From assembly GCA_018402585.1 (NCBI GenBank), contig JAGYIO010000010.1, forward strand, positions 1 through 46,911: 46,911 bases of DNA. Direction: 5' to 3'. Positions 25,031 through 32,518 of this stretch are shown here, piece by piece. How positions within the stretch are numbered: the stretch's first letter is position 1; the number at the start of each line of letters is the position of its first letter. The position numbers and the translations under genes are program-made. The notes below the pieces were generated by a model. That model saw only the letters and a list, made by a program, of their open reading frames with translations. It searched no databases and had not been told where the DNA came from. The stretch comes from Chthoniobacterales bacterium. GTDB lineage: Bacteria; Verrucomicrobiota; Verrucomicrobiia; Chthoniobacterales; JACTMZ01.

Positions 25031-26803
25031 TCAACTCCCGGACCTCGCACCCAGACGCCGCGAGACGAGGAAAACGGTGACAGAGATGGTGGCCAGAATC
25101 GTGGCAAAGACCGCCAAGGTAAGCCGCCCCTCAGCCACCACCACGGCCACCGCGCCGACCAGGAGGGCCAAGGCGGCCAGGGCCCCGGAAACGATACGGG
25201 CCGGCCAGACGGAAGGCAGGGCGACAGGCTTGTCCGCCGTGCGGCCGATCATGGATTGCACCCGCTCCCACCCCGCCGCCCGGGAACCGCGCCAGAGGCC
25301 GAGCAGTTCGACGAGAACCAGCAGAAGGAACGGCGTGCCGTTGCCCACCAAGATCTCCGAAAACTGCCCGTGGCGCACCGCCGCCTCGGCCAGCGGCGCC
25401 AACAACGGCCACGCCGCCAGCACTCCGGCTCCGGGCAGCTCCGCCAGCGCCCCGCCCGGAACGAGCAACCACTTGTAGCAGAGGCCCACCGCCAGGGAAG
25501 TGAGTATGACAAACACCGCGCCGCGTTGGGTCAGACGCGGGGAAAACAATCCCCAGATCAGCGGCAACAGCAGCGGCGCGAAGGCCAGGCTGGAGAGCGA
25601 GATAATGTAGGAGGTGACCCCGTATTTCGGAATGATCCAGGCCCCGAGGAGCATCAACAGCCCGAGCAGGACGGTCGCGACACGGCCGGCCAGCACTTGC
25701 TCACGGTCCCCCGCGGCCGGACGCACGACCCCGACATAGAGGTCCCGCGTGAGCACGCCGGCGTAAACATTGAGCACGCTGGACACGCTGGACCCGGTGG
25801 CGGAAAACATCGCTGCCATCATCACCCCGACCAGCCCCGCGGGAAAAACCTCGCGCACCATCAGAATGTAGGCGCGTTCATGGTCCGCCGCCGGGTCGAC
25901 CAGCCGGTAGAGCATGGGCGGCAGCAACCAGATCACCGGGCTCACGAAGTAAAGCGCCCCGAAAAGATAGGCACTGCGCCGAGCATCCCTCGCCGTGGGC
26001 ACGCAAGTGAACCTTTGCGCAAAAGGCGGATCGCCGCCGATGACCACGACATGGATGAAAACCCACCCGAGAACAAACGCCCAAGTGTAGCCGGCGTCCG
26101 GGGCCGTCAGTTCGAGGAATCCCTCCGGCAACTCGGCGAGGGCTGCCACGCCGCCCACATGGGCGAAAGCCAGCGGCACAGCCAGGCAGACGGCCGCCGT
26201 TAGAATAATGAACTGCAGCACATCGGTCATCAGCACCGCCCACAGCCCGCCCTGCATCGTGTAGGCAATGACCACCACCCCCATGGCCAGCGTGACCGGC
26301 AACACGGCCAACGTGCCGGTGGCGGGGTCGCGCAGCCACAATACCGGGCTGTCGGCCGGGATGACGACCAAGGTGCACAGGATGGTGGACAAGGCATAAA
26401 TCCCCCCGCCCAAACTGAAAACACCGACGATGCCCTTGAACCACGTGACCAGTTGCACGACAGCGCGCCCGAAGCGCGCCTCCATGTAATCGGAGACGGA
26501 GACCAGCCCCATGCGCTGCCAGCGGCCGGCGATGAAAAAGCCGACCGCCATGGCCGCCGCGCCGTAGGCCAGGTTGATAACCATGGCCACCGCGCCGTGT
26601 TGGTAAGCAATACCTCCCCACACCACAAAGGTGTTGGCGGAGAACATCGTCATAAAACCCGACAACCCGGCCACCCACCACGGCGACTGCCCCCCCGCCG
26701 CGAACATGTCCTTCGAGGACTTCATGAACCGCCCGTAGAAAACCCCCACCCCCAACATGCCGACGAGGCAGACGATCATTACGAAGTAGTCGACGGCGAA
26801 CAT
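25031..26803 (-). CDS. Sodium/solute symporter (SSS family)
   Basis: This is an inner-membrane carrier of 590 aa with about 13-14 helices, predicted to import a small organic solute, most likely a sugar from the degraded polymer, with sodium. The family layout is visible: MFAVDYFVMIVCLVGMLGVG as the first helix, GGQSPWWVAGLSGFMTMFSANTF, a GMMAAMFSATGSSVSSVLNVYAG segment typical of the sodium-binding region, and SSLAFAPLLLPLIWGLF. It follows the small secreted protein gene by 36 bp and probably shares its promoter with motif site 6. The 590-aa length includes an extra C-terminal pair of helices. The substrate is not deducible from sequence alone. Confidence 0.88.
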   Translation of the reverse strand: MFAVDYFVMIVCLVGMLGVGVFYGRFMKSSKDMFAAGGQSPWWVAGLSGFMTMFSANTFVVWGGIAYQHGAVAMVINLAYGAAAMAVGFFIAGRWQRMGLVSVSDYMEARFGRAVVQLVTWFKGIVGVFSLGGGIYALSTILCTLVVIPADSPVLWLRDPATGTLAVLPVTLAMGVVVIAYTMQGGLWAVLMTDVLQFIILTAAVCLAVPLAFAHVGGVAALAELPEGFLELTAPDAGYTWAFVLGWVFIHVVVIGGDPPFAQRFTCVPTARDARRSAYLFGALYFVSPVIWLLPPMLYRLVDPAADHERAYILMVREVFPAGLVGVMMAAMFSATGSSVSSVLNVYAGVLTRDLYVGVVRPAAGDREQVLAGRVATVLLGLLMLLGAWIIPKYGVTSYIISLSSLAFAPLLLPLIWGLFSPRLTQRGAVFVILTSLAVGLCYKWLLVPGGALAELPGAGVLAAWPLLAPLAEAAVRHGQFSEILVGNGTPFLLLVLVELLGLWRGSRAAGWERVQSMIGRTADKPVALPSVWPARIVSGALAALALLVGAVAVVVAEGRLTLAVFATILATISVTVFLVSRRLGARSGS

Positions 26804-26839
26804 AGGGAGGGAAAAGCTGCCGGCCCGGGGCGGAGGGGA

Positions 26840-27382
26840 TCAATCGCCCGCGGTGGGGTCGAATTGCGGATCCGCCGAAAGAATGATGCAGTCCAGACCG
26901 CTCTGCGGCCCGGCCTCCGGATCCTCGTGGGCCCACGGCACGATGACCGCCACCCCGGACAAATCGTGCACGCCGAGATCGACCCAGATCCAGTCGTCGG
27001 AATCCCCGCCGAATTCCATTTTCAGCCGCGGTGACTCGCGCCGGGTTTCGCGGGCCATCGTGCCGGCCTGCCGATTTTCGCTCTCGGCCTCCATGGAACG
27101 CAATTCGATGGCACCCTTGAAACGGCGCCCCCGGGCCCACAGGCGCATCTCACCGAGCCCCGCGGACACGGGAAACTTGACCATGCGGCCGACCGGCTCG
27201 CCCTTCGCGTTGACCCGCGTCACATAAGCACCACCCGAAGCAGTCTCATCCGTCCGGACCAGCTTCGGGGAGGCGAACTCCTCGGCCTCGAGCCGGTCCG
27301 GTTCGGCGCGTGCTTGGGCACCGCAAAGAGCGATTGCCAAAAGCAGACCGGCCGAAGCGCGAGAAAGTGTGAGGGGAACCAT
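26840..27382 (-). CDS. Small secreted protein, possibly carbohydrate-binding
   Basis: This 180-aa product has a signal peptide (LSRASAGLLLAIALCGAQARA) followed by a short beta-rich domain beginning DRLEAEEF and ending GLDCIILSADPQFDP. These resemble the first and last strands of CBM6/CBM35-like or malectin-like jelly rolls, in which an N-terminal E-AE-F and a C-terminal LDxIxLS pattern are common. I do not recognise a precise family. The start was set at the ATG at 27382, which directly precedes the signal peptide and lies 47 bp from motif site 6. It precedes the SSS symporter, so it could be a periplasmic capture protein for the same solute. Confidence 0.6.
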   Translation of the reverse strand: MVPLTLSRASAGLLLAIALCGAQARAEPDRLEAEEFASPKLVRTDETASGGAYVTRVNAKGEPVGRMVKFPVSAGLGEMRLWARGRRFKGAIELRSMEAESENRQAGTMARETRRESPRLKMEFGGDSDDWIWVDLGVHDLSGVAVIVPWAHEDPEAGPQSGLDCIILSADPQFDPTAGD

Positions 27383-27428
27383 AAGGAGAATGTTAACGGC
27401 AGATGCCGGGGCCGGCCACCGCCATCTG

Positions 27429-27455
27429 CGCATAGGAAATGCATTTTTGCGCCAG
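27429..27455 (-). promoter_or_regulatory. 27-bp regulatory motif, site 6 (block E)
   Basis: The site has left arm GCGCATAGG, core AAATGCATTTT (palindromic) and right arm GCGCCA. It is 47 bp from the ATG at 27382, with a -10-like TAACAT (minus strand, within 27389-27395) about 35 bp from its edge. It is located 60 bp past the stop of the XylR-type regulator gene. Confidence 0.65.
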
Positions 27456-27514
27456 CCTCGCCGATCTCCAGCCGACGTCCCTGATGGTCGTCGACTATTG
27501 GCTGGACGCCGCTC

Positions 27515-28696
27515 TCACAGCCGCGTGGCGCGACACCGCGCACGGTATTGCTGCGGGCTCAGTCCCGTGGCCCCGCGGAAAGTGCGGCTCAGGTAATTGT
27601 AAGTGGAGAAACCGCACTGTTCGGCGATGAGCGTCATCGGGTGGTCCGTGGTGGCCAGCAGCAGACGCGCCTTGTTCAGGCGTATGCGCCGGATGTGCTC
27701 GACAATGGTGCAACCGAATTCCCGCCGGAATTTCCGCTCGAGCGAGCGACGCGCCATCGGGTTCTCGCGCAAGATGCTTTTGACCGTCACCGGCTCAGCC
27801 GCGTGGTCCGAAATGAAACGCATCACGGCCGCCAGCCGCGTGTCCTCCACGGCCAGCGTGTCGGTGGAAAGTTTCTCGACCACGCCCAGGGGTTGGACCG
27901 GCCATTCGCGCCGGGCCGGCGGGTCGCCCCGCATGATGCGGTCGAGCACGGTCGCGGCCGTCAGGCCGATCTGTTCGGCAGCCGTCTGGATGCCGGACTG
28001 CGCCGGATAGGACGCCTCGCTGAAAATGTCGTCGAAATCCCCGCCCAAAACCGCCACGTCATGCGGCACGACGATCCCGGCGCTAAGGCAGGCATCGATG
28101 ACTTCGCGTCCGATGAGCGGGCCCCAGCAAAAAATGGCCACCGGTTTCCGCAGCCGCCGCACCCACGCCACCGTGTCCGCCTTGTTGCCGGTGGGCCGGA
28201 AAAACGCGCAAGGGCGTTGCTCGGCCGCCAGCAGATCGGCAAAGGCGCAGTGTTGCGCCTGCACGTAGCCTTTGGCGGGATTACCGACGTAACCGAAATG
28301 CGGGAAGCCGCGGGCCAAAAAGGTCTCCGCAGCCAGACGCGCCGCCGCGGACGGCTCGGTCATGACCCGGTGCCAGTTGAAGCCGTCGAGGCGGACCGAG
28401 GAGACATTGACCACGGCGGCCCGCGTAGCCCTGATTTCCTTGGCCGCCGGCCGGGTCGCAATGCGGGCGATGATGCCGTCGCCGCGCCAGCCTGGCGGGA
28501 CATGAACCGGTTCGTCCGGCCCGTGGGGCGCGATATCGATGTGCCACGGGCCATTCTTGCGCGCATATTCGAGAACACCGGCCACCACCCGCCGCCCCCA
28601 CGAAGTTCCCGTTTCCACCAGCACCGCGACCGAAGGAATGCCGTCACCGCGGGCCACACGCGCGCGGCGGCGGGAGGCGGCGGCACGCTTTTTCAT
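27515..28696 (-). CDS. XylR-type transcriptional regulator (LacI-like sensor plus AraC-type HTH)
   Basis: This 393-aa cytoplasmic DNA-binding regulator is predicted to sense a sugar and activate catabolic genes. Residues ~20-280 resemble the periplasmic-binding-protein sensor of LacI-type regulators (SVAVLVETGTSWGRRVVAGVLEY, HFGYVG, VVPHDVAVLGGDFDDIFSE). Residues ~295-390 are an AraC-type double helix-turn-helix (NPMARRSLERKFRREFGCT, ending PMTLIAEQCGFSTYNYLSRTF). This architecture is that of the E. coli xylose activator. The ATG at 28696 lies 7 bp after the FAD oxidoreductase stop, so the gene is the third of block F and is driven by a promoter carrying the shared motif. It is the best candidate for the protein that binds all seven sites. 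The ligand is unknown. Confidence 0.9.
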   Translation of the reverse strand: MKKRAAASRRRARVARGDGIPSVAVLVETGTSWGRRVVAGVLEYARKNGPWHIDIAPHGPDEPVHVPPGWRGDGIIARIATRPAAKEIRATRAAVVNVSSVRLDGFNWHRVMTEPSAAARLAAETFLARGFPHFGYVGNPAKGYVQAQHCAFADLLAAEQRPCAFFRPTGNKADTVAWVRRLRKPVAIFCWGPLIGREVIDACLSAGIVVPHDVAVLGGDFDDIFSEASYPAQSGIQTAAEQIGLTAATVLDRIMRGDPPARREWPVQPLGVVEKLSTDTLAVEDTRLAAVMRFISDHAAEPVTVKSILRENPMARRSLERKFRREFGCTIVEHIRRIRLNKARLLLATTDHPMTLIAEQCGFSTYNYLSRTFRGATGLSPQQYRARCRATRL

Positions 28697-28703
28697 CGCC
28701 CGA

Positions 28704-30968
28704 TCAGTAACAGCGAACCTCGAAGACGGCAACGGGATGCGGCCCGTTGGCGCGGAGTCCGGCGAGGGACAAGGACGCCGTGGTCAAAGGTGGGTCGAAG
28801 ACATGCCGCCAGCGGGTCTGATGGTTGTCGCGGCAACGGGCCACGACCGCACCGGCTCCGTCGAGCACGTCGAATTCGCGCACGGTGAACGGGGTCACGG
28901 TCTCTGGATGGCCCATAATGACACTTTCCATTGGATGGTCGAAATCAGAATCGAGCGAGACCTCCAAAGACGCGATCGACCGGGGACGCTCCCACGAGAG
29001 GCGCAGTTCTGGAGACCGGTCGCCGGGGTCGGCCACCCAAGCATTCGTCCCGTCCATCGGGCGCGCCCGCCCGTTGGTCACGTTTTCCGGCGCGAAACAC
29101 CGCAACGGCGGCTGGATGGTGCAGGCGAGATTCTTGCCACCCGGACGACGCCCGGGGATCCAGAATTCGAAGCGGTCGATACCGCTGCCCGGCGGCGGAT
29201 CCTGCTCGGCGGCCACCGCCACGCTGCCAAGAAATTTCCGGCGCACCGTGAGAAGACCCGTCACGCGCTCTTCCGAAAGCCGCATTGACACGGCGTCGTT
29301 GTCCATCAGGCAGACAAAGGCGTATTGCGGGCGATCGAGCGACACGGGAAACGCGATCTCGATCGGCACATCCCGACCTGCCGCCACCGGCAGCTCCAGC
29401 CGGGACAATGTGCGGTCCGGGGTGAAATTGCCGGATCGCTCCGCGACGCGCAACTCGGCGAGCAGGACAGTATCAGCCGCCACGTCGGCGGAGAAGGTAA
29501 CGGCCGGCACGGCGCCGGCTTCCAGCGGCAGCAGCAGGGCCGCCGGCGTTTCCAGCTTCAGCCGATCGCCACCCGGAGCAAACCCCGCGAACTGCCACGT
29601 CGAACTGGCGGTGACCCCGGCCTCGCGGGCCAAGTCGCCGGGATCCGCCACGTCGAGGCCGGGAATGAATTGCCCGGCCCGCAAAAGTTGCCGTTGCAGT
29701 AGCTCCATGCGTTCCGGCACCAGCAAATCGCGCGGCCGCCATCCTTCCCGCGCGCAGAGGGCGGCCGCCATGCCGATGGCTTGGCCATTGTGGGCGCAGG
29801 TGACCATGACCCGCGTCGAGCCGAACGCGATGTGGCTGGCGCTGATGAGCCGGCCGCCGAGAAAAAGGTTCGGCACATTGCGACTGTAAAGCGCCCGGTA
29901 AGGGATGGGATAAACCCCCTTGGCATGCCACTGCGTGCAGCCCGGTTTCTCCGAGTAAACGCCCTCGACCGGATGGTGATCGAGCGCCCAGCCGCCGCCG
30001 GAGACCGCGTCTGCCTGCGGACGCTGCTCGACCACATCCTGCTGGGTGATCATGACATCGCCCTCGAAACGGCGGCTCTCCCTTTTGCCGGGCACCGGCC
30101 CGACCCACTCGAGAGCGAGATTTTCCACTCCGGGAAACACGCCGGAGTTTTTGATATAGTTCCAGACGCCGTAGACCACGCGCCACAACTCCCACTTGAT
30201 GGCGCGCGAGTCGTGGACCGTATCGAGGTGCCCACCGAATTCGATCCACCAGAAATTGCAGGCCTGCGACCGCGCCTCGAAGGAGCGGTAACGGTGGATG
30301 CGCCGGATGTCCTCGATCCCCAGCGCGAAGGAAGGAGCCACATACCGCACCGGCCGTCCGAGATCCTTGCTGGTGAAATAAATCGAGTGCCCGAGCAACT
30401 CGGGCGAAGCCTCGGCCGGGGCGTAAAGCTCGCCGAATTCCCCCCGCGCCTCCTGCCCGATGCGGAACGCCGCCCCCGCGAGGAAACCGACCACCCCGTC
30501 GCCCGAGCAATCGGCGAAAAGCGGCGCGGTGATTTCGTAGATGCTGCTGTCCAGCGCACAAAAGCCCCGCACGCGGGCGATGGATCCATCGGCCGCGGTC
30601 TCCACCTCGAAGACCGCCGTGTCGAGCAGCAACTGCACGCCGGGTTCAGACGCCACCTTGTCAATGAGCACGCTGTCGAAAACCACCGGATTGCCCTCGG
30701 GATTGCGGAAAAGATTTTCCACGAGGATTTCGTCGATGACCCCGCCTTCCCGCGCCCAACGGTTGTTGTTGCCCATGTGCGAGGTGGCACCGAGCGCCCA
30801 CAAGCGGACTTCGCTGGAGGCGTTGCCGCCGAGCACGGACCGGTCTTGAACGAGCACGACCTTGGCCCCCGCCCGCGCGGCGGTGATGGCGGCGCAGATC
30901 CCGGCCAAGCCTCCGCCCACCACCGCGAAGTCCGCGGTGAGAGGGGTGACGCGTAAAGCGCGTTTCAT
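28704..30968 (-). CDS. FAD-dependent oxidoreductase of the carbohydrate-associated type
   Basis: This 754-aa flavoprotein has an N-terminal Rossmann motif, VVGGGLAGICAAITAARAG (residues ~16-34), followed by a second glycine-rich stretch, LGGNASSEVRLWALGA. It resembles the FAD_oxidored family found in many polysaccharide-degradation clusters of Bacteroidota, Planctomycetota and Verrucomicrobiota. The C-terminal third (from about residue 480) is beta-rich and ends in a discoidin-like segment (SLEVSLDSDFDHPMESV). No signal peptide is present, so it probably works in the cytoplasm, perhaps oxidising a released monosaccharide or a modified sugar. It sits between a sulfatase and the regulator in block F, with gaps of 34 and 7 bp. 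Reaction and substrate are unknown. Confidence 0.82.
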   Translation of the reverse strand: MKRALRVTPLTADFAVVGGGLAGICAAITAARAGAKVVLVQDRSVLGGNASSEVRLWALGATSHMGNNNRWAREGGVIDEILVENLFRNPEGNPVVFDSVLIDKVASEPGVQLLLDTAVFEVETAADGSIARVRGFCALDSSIYEITAPLFADCSGDGVVGFLAGAAFRIGQEARGEFGELYAPAEASPELLGHSIYFTSKDLGRPVRYVAPSFALGIEDIRRIHRYRSFEARSQACNFWWIEFGGHLDTVHDSRAIKWELWRVVYGVWNYIKNSGVFPGVENLALEWVGPVPGKRESRRFEGDVMITQQDVVEQRPQADAVSGGGWALDHHPVEGVYSEKPGCTQWHAKGVYPIPYRALYSRNVPNLFLGGRLISASHIAFGSTRVMVTCAHNGQAIGMAAALCAREGWRPRDLLVPERMELLQRQLLRAGQFIPGLDVADPGDLAREAGVTASSTWQFAGFAPGGDRLKLETPAALLLPLEAGAVPAVTFSADVAADTVLLAELRVAERSGNFTPDRTLSRLELPVAAGRDVPIEIAFPVSLDRPQYAFVCLMDNDAVSMRLSEERVTGLLTVRRKFLGSVAVAAEQDPPPGSGIDRFEFWIPGRRPGGKNLACTIQPPLRCFAPENVTNGRARPMDGTNAWVADPGDRSPELRLSWERPRSIASLEVSLDSDFDHPMESVIMGHPETVTPFTVREFDVLDGAGAVVARCRDNHQTRWRHVFDPPLTTASLSLAGLRANGPHPVAVFEVRCY

Positions 30969-31002
30969 GGGAACGGGCGGTGGGCGTTGCTTCGGAAACG
31001 GC

Positions 31003-32394
31003 TCAACGGGCCTCCGCTTTGGCCTTGGTGAAAAGGGCCCGCATCTCCGCGAGCCGTGCCGCGTGCGCGGGCGAGGAGACCAGGTTGACCTCCTCGACCG
31101 GGTCGGCCGTCAGGTCGAACAACTCCTCGATGGCGGGGTCCGTGTCTTTGTAGCGGGCATATTTCCAATCCGCCGTGCGCACACCCTCGACACGCGGCAG
31201 CGGCCGGCCGTCGGATTCCGAGCCGGTGTCGTGCTCGAGGAAGAGATAATCCGGACCGGGCGCTTTTTCGTCCTCGATGTAGGAAAGGAGATTGTGCCCC
31301 TGCAAGGCGGGCGAGACGTCCAAACCGGCAGCGGTCAGCACCGTCGGCGCGATATCCAGATTGGACACCAGTTGCTCGCGAACCCCCTTCCGATCTCCCA
31401 ACCGCGGGTCCATCACGATCATCGGGACGCGGATGCTTTCCTCGTAAAGGTTCCATTTGCCGGCCAGCCGCTTGGCGCCCCACATGCTTCCGTTGTCCGA
31501 CGTGAAGATGACCACGGTGTCCTCCGCCAAACCGAGCCTCTCCACCGTCTCGAGCAACCGACCGACCGCCAAATCGGCCCGCGCCGTGAAAGCCCTCACC
31601 GTCTCCATGTACTCGTCGAGCTTCTCCACGGTTTTCTTCCCTTGGTTGTTGCGACCGTTCCTTATCGGGTCCGGCAGCGCATCAAAGGCCTCCTTGGTCA
31701 TGTTCCCCGGCTTGACGGCCGGGGCCGCTGGCGGAGGCACCTCGAACTCGGGATCCTGGTAATTCCACGGCCCACCCGGCCCGCCCTGCCCATGGGGCTC
31801 CAGCAGGGCCATGAGAATGAAGAACGGCCGGTTGTCCTTGTTTTCCATGAAGGCGATGGCCTTTTCCTCCATGATGGTCGTGATGTGCCGCTTTTGGCCG
31901 TCCTCCATCTGCGAGTAACTCGAGCCCTGGACAAATCCATACCAAAGATCGAACCACTTTTCCGGCAGACAAAGCTCGCTGGGATGGGAACGGGGGTGAC
32001 CCACGCCGTATTTGCCGAGATAGGCCGTCTTGTAGCCCGCGCGACGCAGTTGCGTGAAAAAACTCTCGTCGAGTTGTTCGGCGCTCAGCGGCGTGTCGAA
32101 ATCGCCGATGCCGTGACGGGCCTGTTGCTGGCCGGTGAGCAAGCTGGCCCGTGACACCGCGCAGACCGGCGCGGTGACGAAGCTGTTGGCAAATTCCACC
32201 CCCCACTCTCTCAGGGCGTCGATGTTGGGCGTGTGGAAGAAGGCTTCGCGGAAACCCAAACCGCGTTGCGGCAGGTCATCGATATAAAAAAGAATGATGT
32301 TGGGTCGAGGCTTCTCCGCGATGGCCGTGGCGGCGAAAAAAAGGGGAGCCAGCAAGAGGGTAACGCACGTGAGCGGGAGTCGGGCGACAAGCAT
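31003..32394 (-). CDS. Secreted type I sulfatase with C-A-V-S-R site
   Basis: This 463-aa exported sulfatase heads block F. It has a signal peptide (LVARLPLTCVTLLLAPLFFAATAIA), the metal motif YIDDLP (residues ~37-42), the nucleophile motif CAVSRASLLTG with Cys78 and Arg82, and TSDNGSMWGAKR later. Val replaces the usual Pro or Ala at the third position of the maturation motif, a variant that should still be tested for formylglycine formation. The start was moved from the long frame to the ATG at 32394, because the upstream part of that frame reads straight through the shared 27-bp regulatory site and lacks a signal peptide. Co-transcription with the FAD enzyme and the regulator suggests that it acts early on the inducing substrate. 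Confidence 0.9.
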   Translation of the reverse strand: MLVARLPLTCVTLLLAPLFFAATAIAEKPRPNIILFYIDDLPQRGLGFREAFFHTPNIDALREWGVEFANSFVTAPVCAVSRASLLTGQQQARHGIGDFDTPLSAEQLDESFFTQLRRAGYKTAYLGKYGVGHPRSHPSELCLPEKWFDLWYGFVQGSSYSQMEDGQKRHITTIMEEKAIAFMENKDNRPFFILMALLEPHGQGGPGGPWNYQDPEFEVPPPAAPAVKPGNMTKEAFDALPDPIRNGRNNQGKKTVEKLDEYMETVRAFTARADLAVGRLLETVERLGLAEDTVVIFTSDNGSMWGAKRLAGKWNLYEESIRVPMIVMDPRLGDRKGVREQLVSNLDIAPTVLTAAGLDVSPALQGHNLLSYIEDEKAPGPDYLFLEHDTGSESDGRPLPRVEGVRTADWKYARYKDTDPAIEELFDLTADPVEEVNLVSSPAHAARLAEMRALFTKAKAEAR

Positions 32395-32438
32395 CAGTGG
32401 AAGATAGGGGCGCAGAACCCCGAGGACAACAGGCCGGC

Positions 32439-32465
32439 GCGCATACAAAATGCACTTTTGCGCCA
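32439..32465 (-). promoter_or_regulatory. 27-bp regulatory motif, site 7 (block F, regulator operon)
   Basis: The site has left arm GCGCATACAAA, core ATGCACTTTT and right arm GCGCCA, very close to site 6. It is 45 bp from the ATG at 32394, with a -10-like TATCTT (minus strand, 32401-32406) 33 bp from its edge. Because block F contains the regulator gene, this site would give autoregulation. Confidence 0.65.
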
Positions 32466-32518
32466 TGGGGTTCATCGGGCGCCCGCGGGCCGGCCAGGGA
32501 GGGGCAAACCCGACCGCG

